Made by a program: the position numbers and the translations under genes
The notes under the pieces: model-generated
Seen by the model: the letters and a program-made list of their open reading frames with translations, nothing else
Databases searched by the model: none
What the model was told of the DNA's origin: nothing
Shown: positions 33,415 through 40,355 of the stretch, piece after piece
How the letters are laid out: each line of letters begins with the position of its first letter
How positions within the stretch are numbered: position 1 is the stretch's first letter
NCBI GenBank assembly: GCA_964577295.1
Contig: CAZNYN010000015.1
Span: 1-40,355 of the forward strand
From: CAZNYN01 sp964577295
GTDB taxonomy: Bacteria > Synergistota > Synergistia > Synergistales > Synergistaceae
Length of the DNA: 40,355 nucleotides
Reading direction: 5' to 3'

Positions 33415-34302
33415 TTATTTCATCATATCTTTAATTTCGTTAACAAAAACTGCTGCCATCTGCGGGTCTTCTCCGAGCCCCACCAGATACGAGGATATAT
33501 TCGTAAAACCTGCCTTCTTCAACATGCTGTACCAGGATTCGGGGTCGTCCTTGTCTGCTAAATCGTTATTGGCGTGATCTCCCGCAACTATCATAAGAGG
33601 GGAGAGCAGTATCTTTTGTGCATGCTGCTTTTTAAGAGATATTATGACATCTTCTATCATAGGAGCGGCCTCAACGGTTCCTACAAAAAAGCGTCCCGGC
33701 GCCTTTTTCTCAAGAGAGAGCTGAAGCTGGCTGTAGAGCGCGTTTGCAATGTGGTGCGGCGTGCCGTGTCCCATAAGGACTATTGATGTCTTTTTATCTG
33801 CGAGCTGCTTTTCAAAGCGCTTCATAAGAATGGAAGCCATTCTGTCAGATGCGGGAACATCCGCGATAAAAGGTCTTCCGAGCTTTATTTCCCTGAAGCT
33901 GTACTTGCCCTTTATGGACGCAGCCGCTTCTGTAAGGCTCTTAATGTCATCGTACTCCTCCCCGGGAATGATGTGCATAGGCATTACATAGACATGTGTA
34001 AAGCCGTCGTCATTCATTTCGGCAAGAGCTTCCATCGGTGTGGGGATGAGAAGGTTCTGCTCTTTGGCAATCTTTTTGCGGATTATGTTTGAAGTGTATG
34101 CAAGTCTTACTTCGACATCGGGAAAAGCCTTCTTTGTTGAATCCACAAGATTGTCTATAGCCTTTTTAGCCTCGGGCATAGAGGTTCCGAAAGAAGCTAT
34201 AAGTATGCCCTTCTTATCCTGCTTCGCAGGAGCTGCACTGCATACCGAGGCAGTAAAGACAAGAGCCGCGGTAAGAAGCAGTATGGTTATAACCTTCGAC
34301 AT
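33415..34302 (-). CDS. cbiK: Exported sirohydrochlorin cobaltochelatase (CbiK)
   Basis: A 295-residue CbiK-type class II chelatase that inserts Co2+ into sirohydrochlorin. ILIASFGTSMPEAKKAID opens the fold. The metal-site residues appear in YVMPMHIIPGEEYDDI and IVLMGHGTPHHIANALY, with PMIEDVIISLKKQHAQKILL and LMIVAGDHANNDLA following. Before this lies a clear signal peptide, MSKVITILLLTAALVFTASVCSA, so the protein should be in the periplasm or anchored to the membrane. Periplasmic CbiK is known in Desulfovibrio. The ATG at 34302 is chosen; a TTG two codons earlier has better spacing to GGAAG. It is the first gene after the riboswitch and directly precedes btuCDF. Confidence 0.93.
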   Translation of the reverse strand: MSKVITILLLTAALVFTASVCSAAPAKQDKKGILIASFGTSMPEAKKAIDNLVDSTKKAFPDVEVRLAYTSNIIRKKIAKEQNLLIPTPMEALAEMNDDGFTHVYVMPMHIIPGEEYDDIKSLTEAAASIKGKYSFREIKLGRPFIADVPASDRMASILMKRFEKQLADKKTSIVLMGHGTPHHIANALYSQLQLSLEKKAPGRFFVGTVEAAPMIEDVIISLKKQHAQKILLSPLMIVAGDHANNDLADKDDPESWYSMLKKAGFTNISSYLVGLGEDPQMAAVFVNEIKDMMK

Positions 34303-34371
34303 AATCAAAATATCTTCCTTTCCGTTTCGCACATATTGTGCGCATCCACAGAAGCCCTAAGGCTCCGCGCC

Positions 34372-34408
34372 AAAAAAAATAAGACTCCGGCAAAATTTGC
34401 CGTGTCTT
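34372..34408 (-). terminator. Intrinsic terminator of the cobalamin riboswitch
   Basis: An inverted repeat (AAGACTCCGGCAAA with TTTGCCGTGTCTT, 34381-34408, one mismatch) is followed on the reverse strand by eight T residues (34372-34379). It lies between the aptamer and cbiK, so premature termination when B12 is bound is the likely control mode. Confidence 0.88.
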
Positions 34409-34413
34409 ATCCG

Positions 34414-34628
34414 TTTACAGCATAAGCGCTATGTCAGCTGTAAAGGAGTTCGCCCACGCAAACATACCCCCTTCAAGCTCTTTGTACGGTATCCTGACTT
34501 CTCTTCATCCTCATCCGAGCCTTCCCGACAAAAGTCAGTGGCATACATCGGAATCGTCAGAGCTACAGTGGCGGGGCCGTGTCGGATTTTAACCGACTTC
34601 CCGAACAGAGAGACATCAAATTCAATTA
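34414..34628 (-). promoter_or_regulatory. Cobalamin riboswitch upstream of cbiK
   Basis: On the reverse strand the conserved elements of the B12 aptamer occur in order: GGGAAGTCGGTTAAAATCC (about 34584-34602), CGGCCCCGCCACTGT (GCCACTG at 34566-34572), a second GCCACTG near 34535-34541, and the B12-box region AGTCAGGATACC (34488-34499). A hairpin after the core (TTTACAGC/GCTGTAAA, 34414-34444) may be the L13 stem that makes the kissing contact, which is inference. A terminator follows. The element controls the whole cbiK-to-cbiA operon. Confidence 0.95.
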
Positions 34629-34633
34629 TATTG

Positions 34634-34663
34634 ATTATAGCACATAGATAAAAATACTTACAA
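34634..34663 (-). promoter_or_regulatory. Probable promoter of the riboswitch-corrin operon
   Basis: A consensus TATAAT on the reverse strand (34634-34639) lies a few bases upstream of the aptamer. TTGTAA (34658-34663) is 18 bases further upstream as a partial -35 element. Confidence 0.55.
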
Positions 34664-34715
34664 GAAAGAAAATATAAAGTTCTAAAGATATTAAAAAATA
34701 TAAAACAGCGGCTTT

Positions 34716-34743
34716 ATGACATTGACTTTGCCTCTGCTATAAT
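34716..34743 (+). promoter_or_regulatory. Probable promoter of the acyltransferase gene
   Basis: ATGACA (34716-34721) and a perfect TATAAT (34738-34743) are 16 bases apart. Transcription would start near 34750, which rules out the ATG at 34748 as translation start and supports the one at 34805. It is divergent from the riboswitch promoter, with about 50 bp between them. Confidence 0.6.
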
Positions 34744-34804
34744 CTTTATGCGAAGACTATGGTCGGCTCTGCCTGTTTCTCAGCCGAAAATCGGAGTGAT
34801 ATCA

Positions 34805-35782
34805 ATGATTATTTTTGCAATGCCGGGACAAGGTACCTGCGGCCCCGTTCCTCTGGACTTTATGTGTGAAAAGCTGCCTGTCTTTGCCTGTCATGTTGCG
34901 GAAGCCGAAGAATATTTTTATGATAAAAAAATTTCCGTGAAGAAACTTCTTAAGAAAGGCAAACCGGAAAACACAAAAGAAGAACACATTTCGTCCTTTG
35001 TCTTTTCCGTGGGACTTGCGAAAGAATTTATATCTCGTGGGTTTATTCCGGACTGCATTGTTGGGCACTCTCTTGGCGAAATATCAGCACTCTGCACGGC
35101 AGAAGCCATAAATTACACAAAAGCTCTTAACTTTGTATATGAGCGTGCGTCTCTGATGGACAATATCGAGGACTCAGGAGCAATGGCGGCTGTCAGAGAG
35201 GACGAAGAGAGGCTCGGAGAAATTATAGCCCCGTATTCCGAGCATGTATCAATAGCGGCGCTAAATGGCCCTAAAACATCGGTTATAAGCGGCAGAACAG
35301 CCGAAGTCCGCAAAGTCGAAAAGATACTTGACCTATCGTCAATAAGACACAAAAGACTTAAAGTTCCGTTTGCCGCTCATTCTCCGGCTGCCGATACAAT
35401 ACTTCGTTTTATAGAAAATGCAGCTCCCGACATAACGGGAGAGCTTGCGTATAAAGTATTCTCAACCGTAACAGGCAGCAAGCTTGAGACATCAGAACTT
35501 CAGAAAACCTTTTGGCGCAGACACTGCCGAGGTACGGTGCTCTTTGCCGAGGCTCTTGCCTCAGCGCGCTCCTATTTCAAATGCGCGGAGGACGATATAA
35601 CGGCTGTGGAATTTGGGGTACACAGAGTCCTTGCCTCCGGAGGATTGGCTCTTTTTCCGAAAAGCAAATGGTACGGAGCCTGCACAATGCCCTCATGGGA
35701 GGATGGCAGAAGTCAGGAATACTGCTTTGCCAAAGGAATAGAAAACACACTCTCTGCGCTGAAAAGTCACACATCAAAATAA
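34805..35782 (+). CDS. Stand-alone acyltransferase (FabD / PKS-AT type)
   Basis: A 325-residue protein of the malonyl-CoA:ACP transacylase fold. The N-terminal MPGQGTCG is the family Q-G motif, the nucleophile Ser is in GHSLGEISALC, the carboxylate-binding Arg in YERASLMD, and the catalytic His in FAAHSPAAD. WRRHCRGTVLFAEALA and VEFGVHRVLAS resemble polyketide-synthase AT domains more than housekeeping FabD. The ATG at 34805 has GGAG upstream and fits the promoter. No acyl carrier protein, ketosynthase or other biosynthetic partner is nearby, so it may act in trans or be an orphan. The substrate (malonyl or another acyl group) cannot be told. Confidence 0.82.
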   Translation: MIIFAMPGQGTCGPVPLDFMCEKLPVFACHVAEAEEYFYDKKISVKKLLKKGKPENTKEEHISSFVFSVGLAKEFISRGFIPDCIVGHSLGEISALCTAEAINYTKALNFVYERASLMDNIEDSGAMAAVREDEERLGEIIAPYSEHVSIAALNGPKTSVISGRTAEVRKVEKILDLSSIRHKRLKVPFAAHSPAADTILRFIENAAPDITGELAYKVFSTVTGSKLETSELQKTFWRRHCRGTVLFAEALASARSYFKCAEDDITAVEFGVHRVLASGGLALFPKSKWYGACTMPSWEDGRSQEYCFAKGIENTLSALKSHTSK

Positions 35783-35808
35783 GAGCGGGCGGAAATTACC
35801 GCACGCTC
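35783..35808. terminator. Hairpin between convergent acyltransferase and GNAT genes
   Basis: GAGCG-G-GCGG (35783-35792) pairs with CCGC-A-CGCTC (35799-35808) around a 6-base loop with one internal mismatch. T-runs are weak on both sides, so it is a modest terminator candidate shared by two converging genes. Confidence 0.4.
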
Positions 35809-35823
35809 CTGCACCATACAAAA

Positions 35824-36552
35824 CTAAATACATTCCTCCGTCTCGGCAAAGAGCACGGAGCTGCTTCTCGGATGTATCGTTATCTTATAGCCTATCATGC
35901 CCGCCTCTATAGCCTTCTTCTGTCCTTTCAAATCCTTGTATCCTATAGAGACCTTCTTGTCTGTTCTGATAGCATAATTTGGAGAGAACTCCTTTTCCAG
36001 AACATAGCGCAGATATCCGCCGTATGCGTCCTTTATTCCGACAATATTGTATCCGCTGGCAATCACATTTGTAAGACTGTACATATTGTGAGGTGAAACT
36101 GTCGTGACAATCGTGTCGTGAGTCTTTGTAAGAATACTTTCCGCATAGTACTGAGTCAGGAACTGAAGGTTATTGCCTCTGAATTCGGGGTCAACGATGC
36201 AAAAACCGGTAAATGCCATATTCTTCTCCCTTGTGGGGAAATATCCCAGCTCTGATATGGACTTATCCACCCAACACTTTCCCGTTTTTACGGTCCTTAT
36301 CGATATAAGTTTATTGTCATGCCATACACCCACAGCTATACCTTCGTCAGTAAAGAAATTTTTTATCTCGTCCTCCTGCATCTTGGCAAAAATCTCTCTG
36401 CTCACTGTTCCCAGTATATGTTTGTACAAGTTAGATATCTCCGTCATGCTTCTTTCCGAAAGCATTGTGAAAAGACACGGAACAACCATGATATTTTCGT
36501 TATGAAGGTGCCTGCGCAGTGAAACTTGAGCACTATACTTTGCATTAAACAT
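35824..36552 (-). CDS. GNAT-like acyltransferase
   Basis: A 242-residue cytosolic protein with features of the GNAT fold. Motif A reads FTGFCIVDPEFRGNNLQFLT near residues 115-135 (V-D-P-x-x-R-G-N pattern for acyl-CoA binding), followed by VTTVSPHNMYSLTNVIASGY, the usual N-x-x-S-x-x-h-h-x-x-x-G segment. The first 60 residues (LFTMLSERSMTEISNLYKHI) and the last 60 do not match anything I recognise. The ATG at 36552 has AGGAGGG at good spacing. It is a single gene, converging on the acyltransferase. Substrate unknown; small-molecule or protein acetylation are both possible. Confidence 0.72.
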   Translation of the reverse strand: MFNAKYSAQVSLRRHLHNENIMVVPCLFTMLSERSMTEISNLYKHILGTVSREIFAKMQEDEIKNFFTDEGIAVGVWHDNKLISIRTVKTGKCWVDKSISELGYFPTREKNMAFTGFCIVDPEFRGNNLQFLTQYYAESILTKTHDTIVTTVSPHNMYSLTNVIASGYNIVGIKDAYGGYLRYVLEKEFSPNYAIRTDKKVSIGYKDLKGQKKAIEAGMIGYKITIHPRSSSVLFAETEECI

Positions 36553-36704
36553 ACGAATCCCTCCTTGCGGACAGGTAAAACAATATGATAATTCTATTAT
36601 CCGCAGGTATTTTCACGGTAGGGAAAACGACGCAGAAGATTATTCATCAGATACTGATTTTTTTCTCAGAATAGAACATATCCGCCTCATACAATTTTAG
36701 GATA

Positions 36705-36733
36705 ATGACAAAGCAGAGATGCTGCTATATAGT
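36705..36733 (+). promoter_or_regulatory. Probable promoter of the DUF486 gene
   Basis: ATGACA (36705-36710) and TATAGT (36728-36733) are 17 bases apart and lie about 50 bp before the start of the small membrane protein. Confidence 0.4.
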
Positions 36734-36781
36734 AGTAAAGTTGCATAAGCAATTTTATATTAAGAAAGGTTTGGTCTTTTC

Positions 36782-37126
36782 ATGTATCGTTACGCTGCTC
36801 CCATAATCCTTCTCTTCATATCAAACATCTTCATGACATACGCATGGTACGGACACTTAAAGCACCTTGGAACAAAACCCCTCTTTCTCGCAATACTCTT
36901 AAGCTGGAGCGTGGCTTTTTTCGAATACTGCTTTCAAGTTCCCGCAAACAGGCTCGGACATGAGGTATACACACTCTCTCAGCTCAAAGTAATTCAGGAA
37001 GTCATAACAATGACAATCTTCGCCGCCTTTTCATACTTTGTAATGAAAGAAAAGCTAAGTCTCAATTATCTATGGGCTTCCTTCTGCATGATAGGTGCTG
37101 TCTTCTTTATGTTCAGAGGAAACTGA
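36782..37126 (+). CDS. DUF486 (DMT-family) small membrane protein
   Basis: A 114-residue protein with four hydrophobic helices (PIILLFISNIFMTYAWY, FLAILLSWSVAFFEYCF, VITMTIFAAFSYFVM, YLWASFCMIGAVFFMF). The FQVPANRLGHEVYTLSQLKVIQE block (read in two parts) is the hallmark of DUF486 proteins, which are related to the small multidrug-resistance and drug/metabolite transporter group. The function of DUF486 is not established. The ATG at 36782 follows AAAGG at 12 bases, rather long. It stands alone. Confidence 0.88.
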   Translation: MYRYAAPIILLFISNIFMTYAWYGHLKHLGTKPLFLAILLSWSVAFFEYCFQVPANRLGHEVYTLSQLKVIQEVITMTIFAAFSYFVMKEKLSLNYLWASFCMIGAVFFMFRGN

Positions 37127-37882
37127 CATACCAACAGATTGATTGATTAATCTCAGCAACCGAACATCTTCGCCGCACACGTTACCCTTGGCGGAGCTTG
37201 CCGTTGCGTAACACTTTGTCTATTGTGTTTATGATAACAATATGTTATCCTCAGGCACATATAAAATGTTATCCAAAAACAGTTACAGTAGTCAAACCGC
37301 CACTTGATAAAACTCACTAAAGCTGCAGGAAATGGGTAAAATTAACACACACAATTCTTATGGAATGCCGGTATCACACAAATAATGATATGTGAACTGT
37401 ACCGGCGGAAGGACCGCGCCCGTGCAAAACAAAATCAACTGCACTGGCAATTAACAAATTCGGTACACCCATAACAGAAAAAAATAAGGCACAACCCTAT
37501 GCTGTTACAAGCTTTAAAGAAATCAGGCAGTCAGCAGAGAATGGCTGAAAACCATTGAAAAACAAAGGAACAGGATATGTAATGATAAATATTGATTTTC
37601 TAATTACATATTAGCATAATAGTTTTTTGCCCCCATGTAGGAGAAGAATTTAAGAACAGCACAACAATTAAAGCTGAATTATCCTCGGCGATAAACGAGG
37701 GTTTAGTCTCTGGCTTTGCCCCTTCCCCGTCTACCCGCTATGGGGCAGTGCGGGTTTTAGTGGCTTTGGTTCTAATGTCATGAAGATTCTAGACCAGCGA
37801 CACTTGCCCCCGCACTACAAAGATTTGCAGGAAGACGATAAGGGCGAAGATTTGCGGGGAGACGAGTCTGTTTGCCCATATT
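37127..37882. other. Gene-poor stretch with signs of decay
   Basis: No convincing intact gene in about 750 bp. A 17-bp palindrome (GATAACA-ATA-TGTTATC, 37233-37249) with another half site (TGTTATCC) near 37267-37274 could be an operator. On the plus strand about 37393-37550 reads as an open stretch with a protein-like end (ALAINKFGTPITEKNKAQPY, then TSFKEIRQSAENG, stop), continuing in the next frame as WLKTIEKQRNRICNDKY. About 37685-37899 is another stop-free plus-strand stretch with a CPYC motif. Neither has a start with a ribosome-binding site. They look like broken gene remnants, but I do not recognise a family. Confidence 0.4.
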
Positions 37883-37917
37883 GCAAAAGCCTCCGCCTTT
37901 GATGGCGGAGGCTTTGC
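37883..37917. terminator. Strong hairpin after the beta-helix protein gene
   Basis: GCAAAAGCCTCCGCC (37883-37897) pairs with GGCGGAGGCTTTGC (37904-37917) around a 6-base loop with one bulged A. It lies 40 bp after the stop codon of the minus-strand beta-helix gene; the T-rich tract is on the plus side, where a 13-bp direct repeat (TGCGTTTGTTTCT) also follows. It is likely to terminate in either direction. Confidence 0.7.
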
Positions 37918-37957
37918 GTTTGTTTCTTGCGTTTGTTTCTTTTAATTTATCTGTATA

Positions 37958-39874
37958 TTATTTCTTCTTTTTCAGAACAACGGGAATTACGGCAAGAAGC
38001 GCCAATGCGGCAAATCCTGCGCTGCAGCCGCCGGAGCTGCCGCCTGTCTGGGTTGGAGCCGGTTTCACAGTTATGTCTGCGCTTAGCGAGACCTCTTTGA
38101 GAGTTTCGCTTCTTGCCCCTATATTCCCGATTGTGGCTGTTATTATTGCCTTGCCCTCTTTCAGGGCTTTGACAAGGACACCCTTTCCGCTTTCTTTGAC
38201 GGATGCGATATCTTCGTTGCTGCTTGTCCATAGGGTTCCGTTAAATACTGCGTCCGGCATTGCTGTCTCGGGTTTGAGCGAGATGGGTTTGGATGTTCCG
38301 ACCGTAATTGATGCCGATACCGGGTCTATCGACACAACAGGTATCTTGAGTTTTTCAATGTTATAGCTGTATGAACCGACGTCAGCGCTGACACCTGGAT
38401 TGCGCAGAAGACCGGTCTGGTCGTCTGACGGCACGACCATGTCGCCTGATACCTTTGTTCCGACAGGTGCTCCGAATCGCAGCGCCGAACTGTCGCCTGA
38501 TATCGCATAGACATATACGTCCGCTGAAATTGTCGTGGGTCTTAGTTTTTTATCAAGCGGGCTAAGTTTGGGGTCTTCGGATGTAATATTTGTACCGCTC
38601 GGATAGCCGTCCTTTACTACGCAGTCGGTGACGGTGACAAGAGTGTTGGCCTTTCCGTCGCTTCCTATTTCAGCGCCATTAGATGTACTGTTGCCGTAAA
38701 ACACGGAGTTATAGATATTTGTGTAGACATAGCGGGGGGTGTCCGAAACATTATACATTCCTCCGCCGTACGCGGCTGTGTTTTTGGCAAATGTGCAGTT
38801 TATGAAAACAGGCTCCGCATTTTTGTCGTGAGCAGCCTGATTGCTAACTCCTCCGCCTCCGTTTTTAGCAGTGTTTGCTGAAAATGTGCAGTTTGTAACC
38901 TTGGAAGAGTTACGATCGTTGGCCATTCCGCCTCCTGACCCGCCCGCATGGTTTGCGGAGAAGACACAGCCTGTTATGGTCGGGCTGCCAAGGCCATTGA
39001 ACATCCCGCCGCCGCTGTAAGGGACAGTATTTGCTGAAAAGGTGCAGTTTATGACACTTGAGCTGACGTTTTCGTTATACATCCCGCCGCCGCTGCCTTT
39101 TGGTGCAGTGTTGCCTATAAAGGCGCAGCTTACGACGCTTGGGTCACCGCCGTTGTTATACATCCCGCCGCCGCCGCTGCCTTGTGATGCAGTGTTGCCT
39201 ATAAAGGTGCAGCTTACGACACTTGGGTCACCGCCGTCGTTATACATCCCGCCGCCGCCTCTGCCTGATGCAGTGTTGCCTATAAAGGTGCAGCTTACGA
39301 CACTTGGGGCACCGCCGTTGTTATACATCCCGCCGCCGATATCTGCAATTCCGCCTGTGACTGTGAAGCCGTCAAGTATTGTGTCTGTTGACACGGCAGT
39401 GCTGCCGCCTGTTATAAGAGGAAACTTGTCTGTTGAGACAAGGCTTGCGTCTCTTGAGATGATTGTGTCCGCACCTGTGAATTCTGCGTCAGGTGTTATT
39501 GCGGGACGTTCGGCGAGTGTTTTTTCCGTGCCGTTGAATCCTCCGTACATGCGTACTCCCTTATCGAGGGAGATTGTCTTTGTCCTTGTGTATGTGCCCT
39601 TTGCCACCCAAACCACAGGTGCAGCCGCATGATTGACATCAAAAGAGGCCTTTGCCTGTACAGCAGCGGCGTCGAGCGAGACTCCTGCCATTGCGTTTTC
39701 CCAGCTTGTGCCGTCCTTAGTTCCGCTTCCGCTTTCGGTAACGTAGATTATCGGCGCATCACCCGCATGAGCTCCTGTGTACCAAAAGCTCATCCCCGCT
39801 CCTATTACGGCAAGCATAGCTGCAACTAAAAGCCCTGTGCAAATCCTGCCGCTATTTTTTCTTCCTTCCTTCAC
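37958..39874 (-). CDS. Exported beta-helix protein with Big_2-like domain and Synergist-CTERM anchor
   Basis: A 638-residue secreted protein. It starts at a GTG (39874) preceded by AAAGGAGA at seven bases. Residues 1 to about 37 form a signal peptide ending near GAHA. Residues about 40-150 resemble the N-cap of chlamydial Pmp-like or bacterial right-handed beta-helix proteins (SGTKDGTSWENAMAG, MYGGFNGTE). Residues about 170-390 hold repeats of the form GGGMYNNGGxPSVVSCTFIG and NTA, one helix turn each, 27-28 residues long. Residues about 510-590 look like a Big_2 Ig-like domain (WTSSNEDIASV, GKAIITATIG). The C-terminus GGSSGGCSAGFAALALLAV, a hydrophobic stretch, then KKKK matches the Synergist-CTERM signal thought to be cut and anchored by a dedicated protease. 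It is probably a surface adhesin or polysaccharide-binding protein; the role is inference. Confidence 0.87.
   Translation of the reverse strand: MKEGRKNSGRICTGLLVAAMLAVIGAGMSFWYTGAHAGDAPIIYVTESGSGTKDGTSWENAMAGVSLDAAAVQAKASFDVNHAAAPVVWVAKGTYTRTKTISLDKGVRMYGGFNGTEKTLAERPAITPDAEFTGADTIISRDASLVSTDKFPLITGGSTAVSTDTILDGFTVTGGIADIGGGMYNNGGAPSVVSCTFIGNTASGRGGGGMYNDGGDPSVVSCTFIGNTASQGSGGGGMYNNGGDPSVVSCAFIGNTAPKGSGGGMYNENVSSSVINCTFSANTVPYSGGGMFNGLGSPTITGCVFSANHAGGSGGGMANDRNSSKVTNCTFSANTAKNGGGGVSNQAAHDKNAEPVFINCTFAKNTAAYGGGMYNVSDTPRYVYTNIYNSVFYGNSTSNGAEIGSDGKANTLVTVTDCVVKDGYPSGTNITSEDPKLSPLDKKLRPTTISADVYVYAISGDSSALRFGAPVGTKVSGDMVVPSDDQTGLLRNPGVSADVGSYSYNIEKLKIPVVSIDPVSASITVGTSKPISLKPETAMPDAVFNGTLWTSSNEDIASVKESGKGVLVKALKEGKAIITATIGNIGARSETLKEVSLSADITVKPAPTQTGGSSGGCSAGFAALALLAVIPVVLKKKK
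39105..39350. repeat. 81-84 bp tandem repeats within the beta-helix gene
   Basis: The segment beginning GCAGTGTTGCCTATAAAGG occurs at 39105, 39189 and 39270, so the units are 84 and 81 bp and keep the reading frame. They are nearly identical at DNA level while flanking helix turns have diverged, which points to recent duplication and possible copy-number change. Confidence 0.85.
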
Positions 39875-40355
39875 AAGAACATCTCCTTTGTTTGCGTAAT
39901 TTCTATGGTTATTTTACTATATAACATGTAATTTGTGTAATAAATGTAAGTATTATAATGGCTAAAACAAAGAAAAATTCAAGTAATATTCATTTTAATG
40001 CTATTAAAGTACACAAAGTGCATAAGAACACGCATGTGTGTTTACTTTTTTAAAAAAGTCCACTCTGTCATTTGAACCTTATCACATTTGCGGCACAGTG
40101 CTTCCTGCTCTGCTCTCAATAGATTTGTGGATTTGCTAAGATTTTCACATTAAAAAAGCTAAGGCTTTTTGCAATTCAGCGTATGTATCTTGCAAGGTAA
40201 AGAAAGTTTAGTTAGCAATTTACAGTTGTAAAACCGGCGAAAAAATAAAAGGATAATCCTGTAATATTATAGGTAATTTAAAGTCTAATCATACACTAAT
40301 CCGTGTGTCCTAAAGGAAAAAGCATAAAAAAAGCAAAAAAAGTAGTTGACGAAGA
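39875..40355. other. AT-rich intergenic stretch, no convincing gene
   Basis: The first 90 bp hold the ribosome-binding site and a possible -10 (TATAAT on the reverse strand, near 39953-39958) of the beta-helix gene. A 7-bp stem AAAAAGC/GCTTTTT (40153-40170) with loop TAAG could stop transcription in either direction. On the reverse strand about 40050-40151 reads as a short open frame ending LCRKCDKVQMTEWTFLKK, with a CxxC motif but no start site; it is probably a remnant or chance. Nothing else is recognised up to the window edge. Confidence 0.4.

Noticed and set aside
37872..38366. 164-codon plus-strand open frame
   Set aside because: Antisense to the Big_2-like domain and sorting signal; it also runs through the terminator hairpin.
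39100..39350. CRISPR-like repeat array
   Set aside because: Repeats are coding, 81-84 bp long, with no unique spacers and no cas genes.
39042..39632. 196-codon plus-strand open frame rich in PPP and LTTLG repeats
   Set aside because: It is the antisense shadow of the beta-helix repeats; the minus frame has signal peptide, repeats and sorting signal.
40050..40151. Short minus-strand frame ending LCRKCDKVQMTEWTFLKK
   Set aside because: About 34 codons, no start with a ribosome-binding site, family not recognised; kept only as a note in the intergenic entry.

Overview
The window looks like chromosomal DNA of a member of the Synergistetes (Synergistota). The best single clue is the C-terminus of the large exported beta-helix protein at 37958-39874, which matches the Synergist-CTERM sorting signal (Gly/Ser linker, GGCSAG, hydrophobic stretch, terminal lysines). 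The B12-centred anaerobic gene content, including a B12-dependent ribonucleotide reductase and a complete anaerobic corrin pathway, fits that group. The assignment is inference from sequence features only.

Layout. 1-2201 (minus): start of an RND efflux pump cut by the window edge, preceded by a MATE transporter. 2268-6827: two divergent genes, an unrecognised exported protein (minus) and a large sensor with beta-propeller repeats, a Y_Y_Y domain, one membrane anchor and an HD-GYP output (plus). 6828-7404: a decayed AAA-ATPase remnant and a 28-bp perfect palindrome. 7405-8286: MBL-fold hydrolase, convergent across a hairpin with nrdJ (8351-10072), a short class II ribonucleotide reductase with a pair of NrdR-like boxes upstream. 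10440-13261: trkA-trkH potassium uptake with a recognisable promoter.

13391-34302 (minus) is the centrepiece: 21 tightly packed, mostly overlapping genes behind one cobalamin riboswitch (about 34424-34628) with its own terminator. In transcription order: cbiK, btuC, btuD, btuF, cbiL, a nucleoside-recognition-type membrane protein, cbiC, cbiD, cbiET, cbiF, cbiG, hemA, cbiH, a cbiJ-sirC fusion, hemC, a cobA-hemD fusion, hemB, hemL, cobO, cbiP, cbiA. Together they encode the route from glutamyl-tRNA through 5-aminolevulinate, uroporphyrinogen III, precorrin-2 and sirohydrochlorin to (adenosyl)cobyric acid by the anaerobic (early cobalt) pathway, plus a corrinoid ABC importer. Genes for the aminopropanol arm and nucleotide loop (cbiB, cobU, cobS, cobT) are not here. 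The whole tetrapyrrole stem pathway is therefore under B12 feedback.

34805-40355: a stand-alone PKS-type acyltransferase divergent from the riboswitch, a GNAT-like acyltransferase, a small DUF486 membrane protein, about 830 bp of gene-poor and apparently decayed DNA, the beta-helix Synergist-CTERM protein, and a final AT-rich stretch without a convincing gene. No rRNA, tRNA, CRISPR array or intact insertion sequence was seen. The most unusual points are the exported cobaltochelatase, the membrane protein inside the corrin operon, the CbiJ-SirC fusion, the shortened NrdJ, and the propeller/HD-GYP sensor.
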